The notes beneath the pieces were generated by a model. It saw only the letters and a list, made by a program, of their open reading frames with translations, had not been told where the DNA came from and ran no database searches. Shown here one piece after another: positions 17,321-25,790 of a stretch of DNA of 64,000 bases. How positions within the stretch are numbered: the first letter of the stretch is position 1; every line of letters begins with the position of its first letter. The stretch is from Prauserella cavernicola (GTDB lineage: Bacteria; Actinomycetota; Actinomycetes; Mycobacteriales; Pseudonocardiaceae). Location: contig NZ_JAENJH010000007.1 in NCBI RefSeq assembly GCF_016595675.1, positions 267,458-331,457 on the forward strand, written 5' to 3'. The translations under genes were made by a program, and so were the position numbers.

Positions 17321-18828
17321 ACCAACGCTTTCTGTCGACGACGGGTGCGCACGCGCTGGAAGAGCAGTCCGGCGACGGTGAGCAGGAGCACGCTGTAGAG
17401 CGTGATCGAGATCGGGCTGGACACGAGTGCGGAGGGGTCGCCCTCGCTGACGGCCATGGCGCGGCGGTACTCGGTCTCGGCGAGCGGGCCGAGGATGACG
17501 GCGATGAGCACGGGCGCGACGGGGATGCCGTAGCGGCGCATGCCGAAGCCGAGCAGGCCGATGGCCAGCACCAGCACGAGGTCGAGGATCTTGGAGCTGG
17601 TGGCGTAGACGCCGAGCATCGCGAAGACGGTGATGCCGGCGTAGAGGTAGTGCCGGGGGACCTTGAGCAGCTTGGCCCACAGGGGCGCGAAAGGCAGGTT
17701 CAGGATCAGTAGCACGACCATGCCGATGAAGAAGCTGGCCAGCAGCGCCCACACGAGCTCGCTGGCGCGTTCGAACAGCAGCGGTCCGGGTTGCAGGCCG
17801 TACTGGCGGAAGGCCGCCAGCAGGATCGCGGCGGTGGCCGAGGTGGGCAGGCCCAGTGCCAGCAGGGCGCCCATGGCGGTGCCGGCGGTGGCGTTGCCGG
17901 AGGCCTCGGGACCCGCGACACCCTGGATGGCGCCCTTGCCGAACATCGGCTTGCGCCTGCGGGCGTCGAGCCTGCGCTCGGTGCCGTAGGCCAGGAACGT
18001 GGGGACCTCGGAGCCGCCGACGGGGATGATGCCGAACGGGACACCGATGGCGGTGCCGCGCAGCCAGGCGGGCAGCGCGAGACGGAACTCCGTGCGCGAC
18101 AACCACAAGCGGCCGGTGGAGGGGAGAATGCCGGTGTCCTCGGGGGTGCCGCGGCGGGCGGCGATGGCCAGTACCTCGCCCAGCGCCAGCAGGCCGACGG
18201 TGATCACGACGATGTCGACGCCGTCGAACAGTTCGGGCAGCCCGCCGGTGAAGCGTGCCGCGCCGGAGGCGCCGTCGATGCCGACGAGCGAGATCGCGAG
18301 ACCGATCACCAGCGCGGCGAGCCCGCGGATGACGGAGTCGCTGACCACCGCCGAGATCGCGACGAACGCGAAGATGGCCAGCGCCAGGTACTCGGCGGGG
18401 CCGAATAGGGTGGCCAGCTCCGCCAGTGACGGCGCGAAGAACACCACGAGGGTGGCGGCGATGATGCCACCGATGAACGCGCCGATGGCCGAGGTCGCCA
18501 GTGCTTGGGCGGCGCGTCCGCTCTTGGCCATGCGATGGCCCTCGATGGATCCGGCGATGGCGGTGCTGTTGCCGGGGGTGTTCATCAGGATGCCGGCGAT
18601 CGAGTCACCGAAGAGGCCACCGAAGAGCACCCCGGCGAACATGATGAACGCGCCGATGGGGTCGAGCGAGAAGGTGACGGGCAGCAGCAGTGCCACCGCC
18701 ATCGCCGAGCCGAGGCCGGGCAGCACGCCCACGGCGGTGCCGAGCAGGGCGCCGATGAACACCCAGAGCATGTTCATCGGGGTGAGGACGGTCGCGAAAC
18801 CGTCCATGAGGTTGGACAGTGACTCCAT
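17317..18828 (-). CDS. tctA: Tripartite tricarboxylate transporter large membrane subunit TctA
   Basis: 503 aa with about 12 transmembrane helices, the usual TctA length. Diagnostic stretches are [21 protein letters not shown] near 30-50 (the ALPGLG-type box), [19 protein letters not shown] near 74-92, and [18 protein letters not shown] with [17 protein letters not shown] in the second half. It uses the ion gradient to import the acid delivered by TctC. Start ATG 18828 shares a base with the tctB stop (TGATG), and its own stop overlaps the CoA-transferase start. Confidence 0.95.
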   Translation of the reverse strand: MESLSNLMDGFATVLTPMNMLWVFIGALLGTAVGVLPGLGSAMAVALLLPVTFSLDPIGAFIMFAGVLFGGLFGDSIAGILMNTPGNSTAIAGSIEGHRMAKSGRAAQALATSAIGAFIGGIIAATLVVFFAPSLAELATLFGPAEYLALAIFAFVAISAVVSDSVIRGLAALVIGLAISLVGIDGASGAARFTGGLPELFDGVDIVVITVGLLALGEVLAIAARRGTPEDTGILPSTGRLWLSRTEFRLALPAWLRGTAIGVPFGIIPVGGSEVPTFLAYGTERRLDARRRKPMFGKGAIQGVAGPEASGNATAGTAMGALLALGLPTSATAAILLAAFRQYGLQPGPLLFERASELVWALLASFFIGMVVLLILNLPFAPLWAKLLKVPRHYLYAGITVFAMLGVYATSSKILDLVLVLAIGLLGFGMRRYGIPVAPVLIAVILGPLAETEYRRAMAVSEGDPSALVSSPISITLYSVLLLTVAGLLFQRVRTRRRQKALV

Positions 18829-19442
18829 CAGAACACTCCCGCCAGGATGCCGGGGGGCAGGTTGAGGCCCAGTCCCGCCGAGAAGGCCAGCTGCACGATC
18901 GAGGAGATCGCCACGGCCAGGAACAGGTCGAACACCACGCGACGGCTGCCGAGCGCGCGGGCGATGCCCCAGAACAGCCAGGCGCCGGAGATCAGCCAGC
19001 CCAGCGGGTTGAGCACCGCGATGAACACCACGATCGTGCCCACCACCCCGAACAACGCGCGGTAGTTGCTCCGCGGGCGCGTCGCAGGCGGTTCCTCGAC
19101 GGGGGTGTCGTCGCTGTCCTCAGCGGTGGGGGTGTCGGTGTCGGTGGCGGTCGGCGTGGTGTCCGTTGTGGACCCCGGCGTCGCGACGAGCGCGGGTTCG
19201 GGGCGCCGCAGGACGTCCACGGCCAGCAGCACGGCGAACACCACGCACGCGATGGCGATGATCGTCGGGAACAGCTGCGGTCCCGGGGAGGCGGTGTTGT
19301 CGGGCACCTCCATGGTGAGGGTGCCGATGCCCAGCGCGATCCCGGTGATCAGCAGCAGCAGCGGGAACACGAGTCCCGTGCGGCGGCGCAGGAAACCGTC
19401 GGCGGTCGCGGTCCGCTCGGGCCTGGTGTCGGTGACGGTCAC
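18828..19442 (-). CDS. tctB: Tripartite tricarboxylate transporter small membrane subunit TctB
   Basis: 204 aa from GTG 19442, chosen because it overlaps the tctC stop (GTGA). Four hydrophobic segments: near 25-43, 58-76, 125-165 (two) and 175-200. Between helices 2 and 3 is an acidic Thr/Asp/Pro-rich linker (about 82-118) that most TctB proteins lack at this length. TctB is poorly conserved in general; identity rests on size, helix pattern and place between tctC and tctA. Confidence 0.88.
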   Translation of the reverse strand: MTVTDTRPERTATADGFLRRRTGLVFPLLLLITGIALGIGTLTMEVPDNTASPGPQLFPTIIAIACVVFAVLLAVDVLRRPEPALVATPGSTTDTTPTATDTDTPTAEDSDDTPVEEPPATRPRSNYRALFGVVGTIVVFIAVLNPLGWLISGAWLFWGIARALGSRRVVFDLFLAVAISSIVQLAFSAGLGLNLPPGILAGVF

Positions 19443-20425
19443 AGTCCCAGCTCCTCGATGATCGCGTCGACCCTGGCCTGGTCTTCCTTGATGAACCGGG
19501 TGAAGTCGTCTCCGGCGAGGAAGCTGTCGACCCACTTGTTGCGGTTCAGCGCGTCGGCCCACTCCGGGGTGCGCACCATCTCGCCGACGATGTCGATCAG
19601 CTCCTGGCGCTGTCCGTCGCTGATGCCCGGCGGGGCGACCACGCCACGCCAGTTCGGCAGCGCGACGTCGACGCCCTGCTCGATCAGCGTCGGGGTGTCG
19701 ATGCCCGGCACCGGCTCCTCGGCCGACACCGCCAGCGCGCGGAGATTGCCGGCCTCGATCTGGTCGCGGAAGTCGTTGTAGCCGCTGACGCCCACCTCGA
19801 CCGTCCTCGACAGCAGCGACGTGAGCACCTCACCGCCGCCGGCGAAGGAGACGTAGTTGAGCTGGCCGAGGTCGATCCCGGCCTCACGGGCGACCAGCCC
19901 GGTCAGCAGGTGGTCGGTGCCACCGAGCGCACCGCCGCCGATGGCGTGGCCGTGCGGGTTCTCCCGCCACACCTCGAGGAAGTCCTCGAGCGTCTTGTAC
20001 GGCGAGTCGGCGGGGACGATCAGCACCTCGTAGTCGTCGGCCAGGCGCGCGATCGGCGTGGTGTCGAGCAGATCCACCGGCGAGCGGTTCGCCGTGATCG
20101 CACCCTCCATCACGGTGCCGGTCGTCATCAGCTGCGTCGGGTCGGCGCCGATCTCGGTGAACTGCCCGAGACCGATCGTGCCTCCCGCGCCAGGCACGTT
20201 GACCACCTGGACGTTGTTGACGATCGACGCACTGCGCAGCGCCTGCTGGGACTCGCGTGACGCGAGGTCCCAGCCGCCGCCGGGCGCGGCGGGCGCCATG
20301 ATCGTGAGTTTCGATCTCGGCGTAGCACCCGAGGTCGACTCGCTCGCGTCGACGGCGGCGAACCCCGCGAGCACCAGTGTGCTCACGGCCCCGAGGACCC
20401 CGAGAGCGACACGTTTTCTCTGCAC
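19439..20425 (-). CDS. tctC: Tripartite tricarboxylate transporter substrate-binding protein TctC
   Basis: 328 aa from GTG 20425, which has AAGGGA 6 bp upstream; a GTG at 20431 would sit directly on that site. The N-terminus [19 protein letters not shown] is a signal peptide, then the Bug/TctC fold: [20 protein letters not shown] near 42-61, [14 protein letters not shown] near 78-91, [12 protein letters not shown] and [14 protein letters not shown]. The segment between the lobes ([22 protein letters not shown]) binds carboxylates in relatives. First gene of the operon, divergent from the IclR-type regulator. Confidence 0.93.
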   Translation of the reverse strand: MQRKRVALGVLGAVSTLVLAGFAAVDASESTSGATPRSKLTIMAPAAPGGGWDLASRESQQALRSASIVNNVQVVNVPGAGGTIGLGQFTEIGADPTQLMTTGTVMEGAITANRSPVDLLDTTPIARLADDYEVLIVPADSPYKTLEDFLEVWRENPHGHAIGGGALGGTDHLLTGLVAREAGIDLGQLNYVSFAGGGEVLTSLLSRTVEVGVSGYNDFRDQIEAGNLRALAVSAEEPVPGIDTPTLIEQGVDVALPNWRGVVAPPGISDGQRQELIDIVGEMVRTPEWADALNRNKWVDSFLAGDDFTRFIKEDQARVDAIIEELGL

Positions 20426-20462
20426 GATCACTCCCTTGTGACCAGGTTGAACAATCGGTGAC

Positions 20463-20479
20463 TGTCCATCTAGCGGACA
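20463..20479. promoter_or_regulatory. Candidate IclR operator between tctC and the regulator gene
   Basis: TGTCC-N7-GGACA (20463-20467 and 20475-20479), a perfect 5-bp inverted repeat in the 126-bp divergent intergenic region. A -10-like TATAGT at 20498-20503, itself within GGTATAGTTACC, could serve the regulator gene. IclR-family proteins commonly bind such repeats near their own gene. Confidence 0.45.
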
Positions 20480-20551
20480 TGAATGACCGCCTGATGGTAT
20501 AGTTACCGTAGGCGGGACGCAAACATCGCGCTTCGACGAGGAGGGCCGGGG

Positions 20552-21349
20552 ATGAAGTCCACCGCCGCGGACGGTGACAGCGGGGGAATCCGCGCCGTCA
20601 GTCGCGCTTTCCGGGTGCTGCAGGCGTTCTCGCCCGAACGCATGTCGCTCGGTGTGGCCGAGCTCGTGCGCGAGACGGGCCTGCCGAGGACGACCGTACT
20701 TCGGCTGGTCGAGACACTCGCCGCCGAGGGCGTCCTGGAGTCCGGCCCCGACGGGCAGGTCCGGGTCGGCACCCGGCTCATCGGCCTGGCGGCCTTCTCG
20801 GCGGCGGCGTGGACGGTTCCCGAGCCGTCGCTGGCCCGGATGCGGGCGCTCGCCGCCGAGACCGGCGAGACCGTGAGCCTGTACGTGCGCAAGGGACTCT
20901 GCCGTGTCGTGGTGGGTCAGGCGCCCAGCCCCAACACGCTGCGCCACGTGGTGCGCCCCGGCGACGAACTGCCCCTGTCGGTCGGTTCCGCGGCCTACGT
21001 GCTGCTCGGCCTCGAGGCCCCCGACGAGCGCGACGTCCTGATCGACCGGGTCGCCGCCCACTCGGGTACGCCCGGCGCCGCCGCGCCGCTGCGCCGCGGG
21101 GTCGCCGCCGCCATCGCCGACGGCTGGGCCATCTCCCACGGGCAGCGCGAACCCGGCAACACCGGCCTGGCGGTGCCCATCCGGCCGGACGACAGCGACG
21201 GCACCCGCGTGCCCGCCCGCCCCGTGGTGCTCGCGATCGGCGGGCCCACCGTGCGCTTCACCGACGACAAGATCCCCGGATTCGTCACCGCCGTGCGCCG
21301 CTGTGCCGAGGACATCGCGCGCACCGGCCTGCCGCCCGCTCTCTACTGA
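20552..21349 (+). CDS. IclR family transcriptional regulator
   Basis: 265 aa: winged helix near 12-75 (AVSRAFRVLQAFSPERMSLG, then ETGLPRTTVLRLVETLAAEG as the recognition helix) and an effector domain from about 90 (YVRKGLCRVVVGQAPSP, then LPLSVGSAAYVLLG). ATG 20552 has AGGAGGG 8 bp upstream. Divergent from the tctCBA operon and followed by RraA-like and dehydrogenase genes, so the expected effector is the imported acid or its CoA product. Activator or repressor role cannot be read from sequence. Confidence 0.92.
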   Translation: MKSTAADGDSGGIRAVSRAFRVLQAFSPERMSLGVAELVRETGLPRTTVLRLVETLAAEGVLESGPDGQVRVGTRLIGLAAFSAAAWTVPEPSLARMRALAAETGETVSLYVRKGLCRVVVGQAPSPNTLRHVVRPGDELPLSVGSAAYVLLGLEAPDERDVLIDRVAAHSGTPGAAAPLRRGVAAAIADGWAISHGQREPGNTGLAVPIRPDDSDGTRVPARPVVLAIGGPTVRFTDDKIPGFVTAVRRCAEDIARTGLPPALY

Positions 21350-21383
21350 CGCACCATCCACCGCACGACAACCGAGGAGAATC

Positions 21384-21974
21384 GTGGATTCGCTCACCGG
21401 CTATCCGCCCCCGGCGGCGCTGCCCGTCGCGACCGTGTCCGACGCCATGGACCGGTTCGGCGTCGCCGACGGCATCCGTCCACTGTGGCCTGGCGCCGTC
21501 CTGTCGGGACCCGCGTTCACCGTGTGGACGAGGCCCGGCGACAACAAGGGCCTGCACGCGGCGTTCGAGACCATCCGGCGCGGTGAGGTGCTCGTCGTCA
21601 ACGGTGGCGGGGACGAGACCCGCGCGCTGATCGGCGAGCTGGTGGTGCAGAAGGCCCGTGCGCTGGAGATCGGCGGCATCGTGCTCGACGGCGCGGCGAG
21701 GGACGTGACCGAGCTGGCCGGGCTCGGCGTGCCGGTGTTCGCCCGCGCGGTCACCCCCGCGGGACCGTGGAAGACGGGGCCCTACCGTATCGGCGGCACC
21801 ATCGCCGTCGGTGGCGTCCCCGTGAACCAGGGCGACTGGGTGCTCGGTGACGACGACGGCGTCGCGATCGTGCCCGCAGACCAGGTCGACCACGTGGTGC
21901 AGACCGCGAACGAGCTCATCGAGGGTGAGGCGCAGCGCCGCGCCGCCAACCAGAAGCTCGTGCCCCGTGGCTGA
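21384..21974 (+). CDS. RraA/HMG-aldolase-like protein
   Basis: 196 aa from GTG 21384, with GAGGAGA just upstream. The fold is that shared by RNase E inhibitor RraA and class II 4-hydroxy-4-methyl-2-oxoglutarate/4-carboxy-4-hydroxy-2-oxoadipate aldolases. The aldolase-type residues Arg106-Asp107 in LDGAARDVTEL and the GGDETRALIGEL loop near 75-87 are present, so an aldolase or decarboxylase on an oxo-polycarboxylate is plausible. It is placed between the IclR regulator and a 2-hydroxyacid dehydrogenase, opposite a tricarboxylate importer, which supports a catabolic rather than an RNase-regulating role. Confidence 0.82.
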   Translation: MDSLTGYPPPAALPVATVSDAMDRFGVADGIRPLWPGAVLSGPAFTVWTRPGDNKGLHAAFETIRRGEVLVVNGGGDETRALIGELVVQKARALEIGGIVLDGAARDVTELAGLGVPVFARAVTPAGPWKTGPYRIGGTIAVGGVPVNQGDWVLGDDDGVAIVPADQVDHVVQTANELIEGEAQRRAANQKLVPRG

Positions 21975-22890
21975 GCCGCCCGTCGTCTGGATCCCCAGGC
22001 CCGTCCACGACGACGCGCTGGTGCTGCTGCGCGAGCACGCCGACGTCCGGCTCGGCTACGGCGACGAGGCCGTCGACTTCGACGCCGTGGCACCCGAGGT
22101 CGCCGCGATCCTGCTGCGCACCGCGAGGGTCGACGGCGACATGATGCGCCGCGCGACCGCACTGCGCATCGTCGCCCGGCACGGCGTCGGCCTCGACACC
22201 GTCGATCTGGACACCGCGCGCGAGCGCGGGATCGCCGTCACCACCACGCCCACGGCCAACACCCAGTCCGTCGCCGAGCACACGATCGCGCTGCTGCTCG
22301 CCGTGCGCCGAGGGCTCGGCATCGCCGCGCGCGACGGCGGCGAGGACGGTGCCGCCACCCGGGCGGCGATCCGCGGCCGCGAGCTGTCGGGTTCGACGCT
22401 CGGGCTCATCGGGTTCGGCCGCATCGCCTCGCGGGTCGCGCACATCGCGACGCACGGCTTCGGCATGCGCGTGCTCGCCCACGACCCGCTGCTCTCCGGC
22501 GCGGAGATCACCGAGCGCGGTGCCGAGGCGGCGCCATTGGACCGGCTGCTGGCGAGCTCCGACGCGGTGAGCCTGCACGTGCCCCTCGTGCCGCAGACGC
22601 GCGACCTGCTCGGCCTGGCCGAGTTGCTGTCGATGCCGGAGGGCGGCGTGGTGCTCAACACCGCGCGCGGCGGGACGCTCGACGAGGACGCACTGCTGAC
22701 CGCGCTGCGGCGCGGCCACCTGGCGGGCGCGGGTCTCGACGTGACGGTGGTGGAGCCACTGCCCGCCGACCATCCACTGCGGAACGAGCCGTCGGTGCTC
22801 ATCACCCCGCACATCGGGGCACAGACCGCCGAGGCGATGCGCCGCATGGCCACCGACGCCGCGACGAGCATCCTGGAACACCTGCGCTGA
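21967..22890 (+). CDS. D-2-hydroxyacid dehydrogenase (SerA/GyaR-like)
   Basis: 307 aa from GTG 21967, overlapping the preceding stop by 8 bp. NAD-binding loop GFGRIA at 149-154, Asp173 after the next strand (an NAD-type acidic residue), and catalytic Arg234 (NTARGG), Glu263 and His282 (TPHIG). Converts a 2-oxoacid and the matching D-2-hydroxyacid. Third gene of the IclR-RraA set; it may reduce or oxidise an intermediate of the acid imported by TctABC. Substrate not assignable. Confidence 0.88.
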   Translation: MAEPPVVWIPRPVHDDALVLLREHADVRLGYGDEAVDFDAVAPEVAAILLRTARVDGDMMRRATALRIVARHGVGLDTVDLDTARERGIAVTTTPTANTQSVAEHTIALLLAVRRGLGIAARDGGEDGAATRAAIRGRELSGSTLGLIGFGRIASRVAHIATHGFGMRVLAHDPLLSGAEITERGAEAAPLDRLLASSDAVSLHVPLVPQTRDLLGLAELLSMPEGGVVLNTARGGTLDEDALLTALRRGHLAGAGLDVTVVEPLPADHPLRNEPSVLITPHIGAQTAEAMRRMATDAATSILEHLR

Positions 22891-22894
22891 CCGC

Positions 22895-22974
22895 GTGACC
22901 GGCCGGTCACCCCGTGCTGAGAACCGGGGGCCGGAAAGCCCCGTCACCGCACGGTGATTGGGGACTTCCGGCCC
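22895..22974 (+). terminator. Palindrome and long hairpin downstream of the dehydrogenase
   Basis: Two elements lie in the 138-bp gap. GTGACCGGCCGGTCAC (22895-22910) is a perfect 16-bp palindrome without a loop. Then a hairpin has arms GGGCCGGAA (22928-22936) and TTCCGGCCC (22966-22974) with further inner pairing (GCCCC/GGGG and TCACCG/CGGTGA). The hairpin is a likely terminator; the loopless palindrome could instead be an operator for the MMPL gene downstream. Confidence 0.55.
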
Positions 22975-23028
22975 GCGTCCCGGCGCGACCCGATGGGCTA
23001 GCTTCGGGTTGCGGACGGGGGTGGAGCC

Positions 23029-25176
23029 ATGGACGCGGTCCCCAGCGGAGCGGGCAGGGCGGCGCGCCTTCCCGGCGGCAGGCGGTTCAAGTGGGTCGTG
23101 CTCGTGCTCTGGCTCGGCGCACTCGTGGTGCTCGGCCCGCTGGCGGGCAAGCTCTCCAGCGTCCAGGACAACCAGGCCTCCTCGTGGCTGCCCGCGAGCG
23201 CCGAGTCCACCGAGGTCCTGCGCATCACCCAGGGTTTCCGCTCCAGCAACGAGTTGCCCGCCATCGTGGTCTACGACCGGCCCGGCGGGCTGCGGCCCGC
23301 CGACCTCGCGCGGATCACCGAGGACGCGAGGCGCTTCAACACGCTGGACACCGTCGACCGCCGCGTCGTCGGCCCGATCCCGTCGGCGGAGCGGCCCCCG
23401 CAGGCGGCGCAGGTGGTGGTGCCGCTCAACATCGGCGAGGACGGCTGGAACCAGCTGCCCGGGCTCACCGACCAGATCCGCGGCATCGCCGAGAACGGCG
23501 CGAACGGCGTGTCGGTGCACGTCACCGGACCCGCGGGGGTGGGAGCCGACAGCGCGGAGGCGTTCTCCGGCATCGACTCCACGTTGCTCTACGCCGCGGT
23601 GTCGGTGGTGGTCGTGATCCTGCTGCTGACCTACCGCAGCCCGTCGCTGTGGGTGCTGCCCGTGCTGGCCTCGGGCTCGGCGCTGGCCGCCGCGCAGGGC
23701 GTGGTGTACCTGCTCGCCCGCTACGCGAACCTCACCGTCAACGGCCAGAGCGCCGGGATCCTGCTCGTGCTCGTGTTCGGCGCGGGCACCGACTACGCGC
23801 TGCTGCTCGTCGCGCGCTACCGGGAGGAGCTGCGCAGGCATTCCGACCGGCACGAGGCGATGGCGTTCGCGCTGCACCGCGCCGGACCCGCGATCTGGGC
23901 CAGCGGCGGCACCGTCGCGATCGGGATGCTGTGCCTGCTCTTCGCCGACCTCAACTCCACGGCGGGGCTCGGCCCGGTGGCCGCCATCGGCATCGGCATC
24001 GCGCTGCTGGCGATGATCACGCTGCTGCCCGCGTTGCTGACGATCACAGGCCGCTGGGTGTTCTGGCCGGTGAGGCCGGTGTTCGGCTCCGCCGACCCGG
24101 TCGAGCGCGGTCTGTGGGCCCGGGTCGGCACGAAGGTCGGGCGGGCGCCGAGGCTGGCGTGGGCCGTCACGGCCGTCGTGCTGGGTGTGCTCGCGCTCAA
24201 CACCCTGACGCTCAAGGCCGACGGGCTCACCAACGCACAGTCGTTCACGCACACCCCGGACTCGGTCGTGGGGGAGCGGGTGCTGGCCGAGCACTTCCCC
24301 GCCGGCGCGGGCCAGCCCATCCAGGTCGTGGCCAACGCCGGGCAGGCGCAGCAGGTGCGCACCGTGTTCGAAGGCGTGCCGGGGGTGAGCGCGGTCAGCA
24401 GGCCCGTGGTGCGCGGCGACATCGCGTACCTGGAGGGCACCGAGGACGCCGCGCCCGACAGCGAGCAGGGGCAGGCGACGCTGGTGCGGGTGCGCGACGC
24501 CATCCACGCCGTGCCCGACGCCGACGCGCTCGCCGGGGGCCAGGCCGCGATCCTGCACGACACGGCGGTGGCCAACACTCACGACCGCGACCTGGTCATC
24601 CCGCTCGTGCTGGTGGTGGTGTTCTGCATCCTGGCCGTGCTGTTGCGCTCGCTGCTGGCGCCGCTGATGCTCATCGCGACGGTGGTGCTCTCGTTCCTCG
24701 CGACACTGGGCATCAGCGCGTTCTTCTTCAACCACGTCTTCGGCTACGACGCGGCGGACGCGTCGTTCCCGCTGTTCGTGTTCGTGTTCCTGGTGGCGCT
24801 CGGGATCGACTACAACATCTTCCTGATGACGCGCGTGCGGGAGGAGGCGCAGCGGTGGGGGACCCGGCGCGGCATGCTCACGGGCCTGGCCACCACCGGC
24901 GGGGTGATCACCTCGGCCGGCCTGGTGCTCGCCGGGACGTTCGCCGTGCTGGGCACGCTTCCGCTCACGTTCCTCGCCGAACTCGGCTTCGCGGTGGCGG
25001 TGGGCGTGCTGATCGACACCATCATCGTGCGCGGTGTGCTGGTGACCGCGCTGACCCTCGACATCGGCCGGTGGATCTGGTGGCCGGACAAGCTCATGGA
25101 CAAGCGCGACACCGGAACCCGGCCCGAGAGCCGGGCCCCGGCACCGAGTGCTCAGTCACCCCAGGGCGAGCCGTAG
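23029..25176 (+). CDS. MMPL/RND superfamily membrane transporter
   Basis: 715 aa, MmpL-type exporter. One helix near 22-42, then a periplasmic-type domain, then five helices (about 185-345), repeated in the second half (about 525-690). Both halves carry the signature with an intramembrane Asp: GAGTDYALLLVARYREEL near 247 and LGIDYNIFLMTRVREEA near 584. Family members export lipids, siderophores or drugs using the proton gradient. Start ATG 23029. Its end overlaps the convergent aldolase gene by 25 bp. No neighbour indicates its cargo. Confidence 0.9.
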   Translation: MDAVPSGAGRAARLPGGRRFKWVVLVLWLGALVVLGPLAGKLSSVQDNQASSWLPASAESTEVLRITQGFRSSNELPAIVVYDRPGGLRPADLARITEDARRFNTLDTVDRRVVGPIPSAERPPQAAQVVVPLNIGEDGWNQLPGLTDQIRGIAENGANGVSVHVTGPAGVGADSAEAFSGIDSTLLYAAVSVVVVILLLTYRSPSLWVLPVLASGSALAAAQGVVYLLARYANLTVNGQSAGILLVLVFGAGTDYALLLVARYREELRRHSDRHEAMAFALHRAGPAIWASGGTVAIGMLCLLFADLNSTAGLGPVAAIGIGIALLAMITLLPALLTITGRWVFWPVRPVFGSADPVERGLWARVGTKVGRAPRLAWAVTAVVLGVLALNTLTLKADGLTNAQSFTHTPDSVVGERVLAEHFPAGAGQPIQVVANAGQAQQVRTVFEGVPGVSAVSRPVVRGDIAYLEGTEDAAPDSEQGQATLVRVRDAIHAVPDADALAGGQAAILHDTAVANTHDRDLVIPLVLVVVFCILAVLLRSLLAPLMLIATVVLSFLATLGISAFFFNHVFGYDAADASFPLFVFVFLVALGIDYNIFLMTRVREEAQRWGTRRGMLTGLATTGGVITSAGLVLAGTFAVLGTLPLTFLAELGFAVAVGVLIDTIIVRGVLVTALTLDIGRWIWWPDKLMDKRDTGTRPESRAPAPSAQSPQGEP

Positions 25177-25790
25177 CGCTCGGCGAGGCGCAGGGCGTCG
25201 CTTTCGCCCAGTGTCCTGATCGGACGGTCACCGAGCAGTAGCAGCAGCTTGCACGCCTCTTCGAGCTCGATCGCGGCGTCCAGCGCCTCCGCCACCGTGC
25301 GGCCCGCGACCACGAGACCGTGATTGGCCAGTAGCGCGGCGCGAAACGGCAACGCGAGCGCTTCGAGCTGGCCGGCCTGTGCCGGGTCGCCCGGGTCGGC
25401 GTAGGGCACGAGCGGCGTCTGGCCCACGCGCATCACGAAGTACGGCGTGATCGGTGGCAGTGCGCTGCGCGGCGACCACGCCTCGAGGCACGACACGGCA
25501 GAGGCGTGCGCCGAGTGCAGGTGGACGATCGCGGCGAACTCCGGGTCGCGCCGGTAGAACGCCCGGTGCAGCGGGAACTCCTTCGACGCACGGGGTCCGT
25601 CGAGCAGCGTGCCGTCGTCGTCGAGCACGGACAGCCGCGCGGGATCGAGCGCGGCGAGATCGGCTCCGGTGGGGGACATGGCGATCGTGTCGCCCTCGCG
25701 CAGGCTCACGTTGCCGGACGAGCCGGGACTCAGGCCCAGCGCGGCCAGCCGGGCGGCGGCCTCGACGAGCTCGGTGCGGGTCGCGGTCAT
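25152..25790 (-). CDS. otnC: Class II aldolase-type 3-oxo-tetronate 4-phosphate decarboxylase
   Basis: 212 aa of the fuculose-aldolase/AraD fold. Visible elements are SSGNVSLREGD near 23-33, the metal pair HLHSAHASA near 94-102, the third metal histidine in ANHGLVVAG near 153, and the catalytic acid in SKEFPLH near 70. In the OtnK/OtnC pathway this enzyme decarboxylates 3-dehydro-4-phosphotetronate to dihydroxyacetone phosphate. Start ATG 25790 overlaps the otnK stop (ATGA), so the pair is coupled. The epimerase and dehydrogenase of the full pathway are not adjacent. Confidence 0.85.
   Translation of the reverse strand: MTATRTELVEAAARLAALGLSPGSSGNVSLREGDTIAMSPTGADLAALDPARLSVLDDDGTLLDGPRASKEFPLHRAFYRRDPEFAAIVHLHSAHASAVSCLEAWSPRSALPPITPYFVMRVGQTPLVPYADPGDPAQAGQLEALALPFRAALLANHGLVVAGRTVAEALDAAIELEEACKLLLLLGDRPIRTLGESDALRLAERYGSPWGD

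Noticed and set aside
19085..19195. Repeat-like GGTGTCG tract
   Set aside because: It encodes the Thr/Asp-rich linker of TctB; there are no regular spacers, so it is not a CRISPR.
21916..24735. Long open frame on the minus strand opposite the dehydrogenase and MMPL genes
   Set aside because: Mirror of the real genes, with His/Arg/Gln-rich composition and no recognisable domain.
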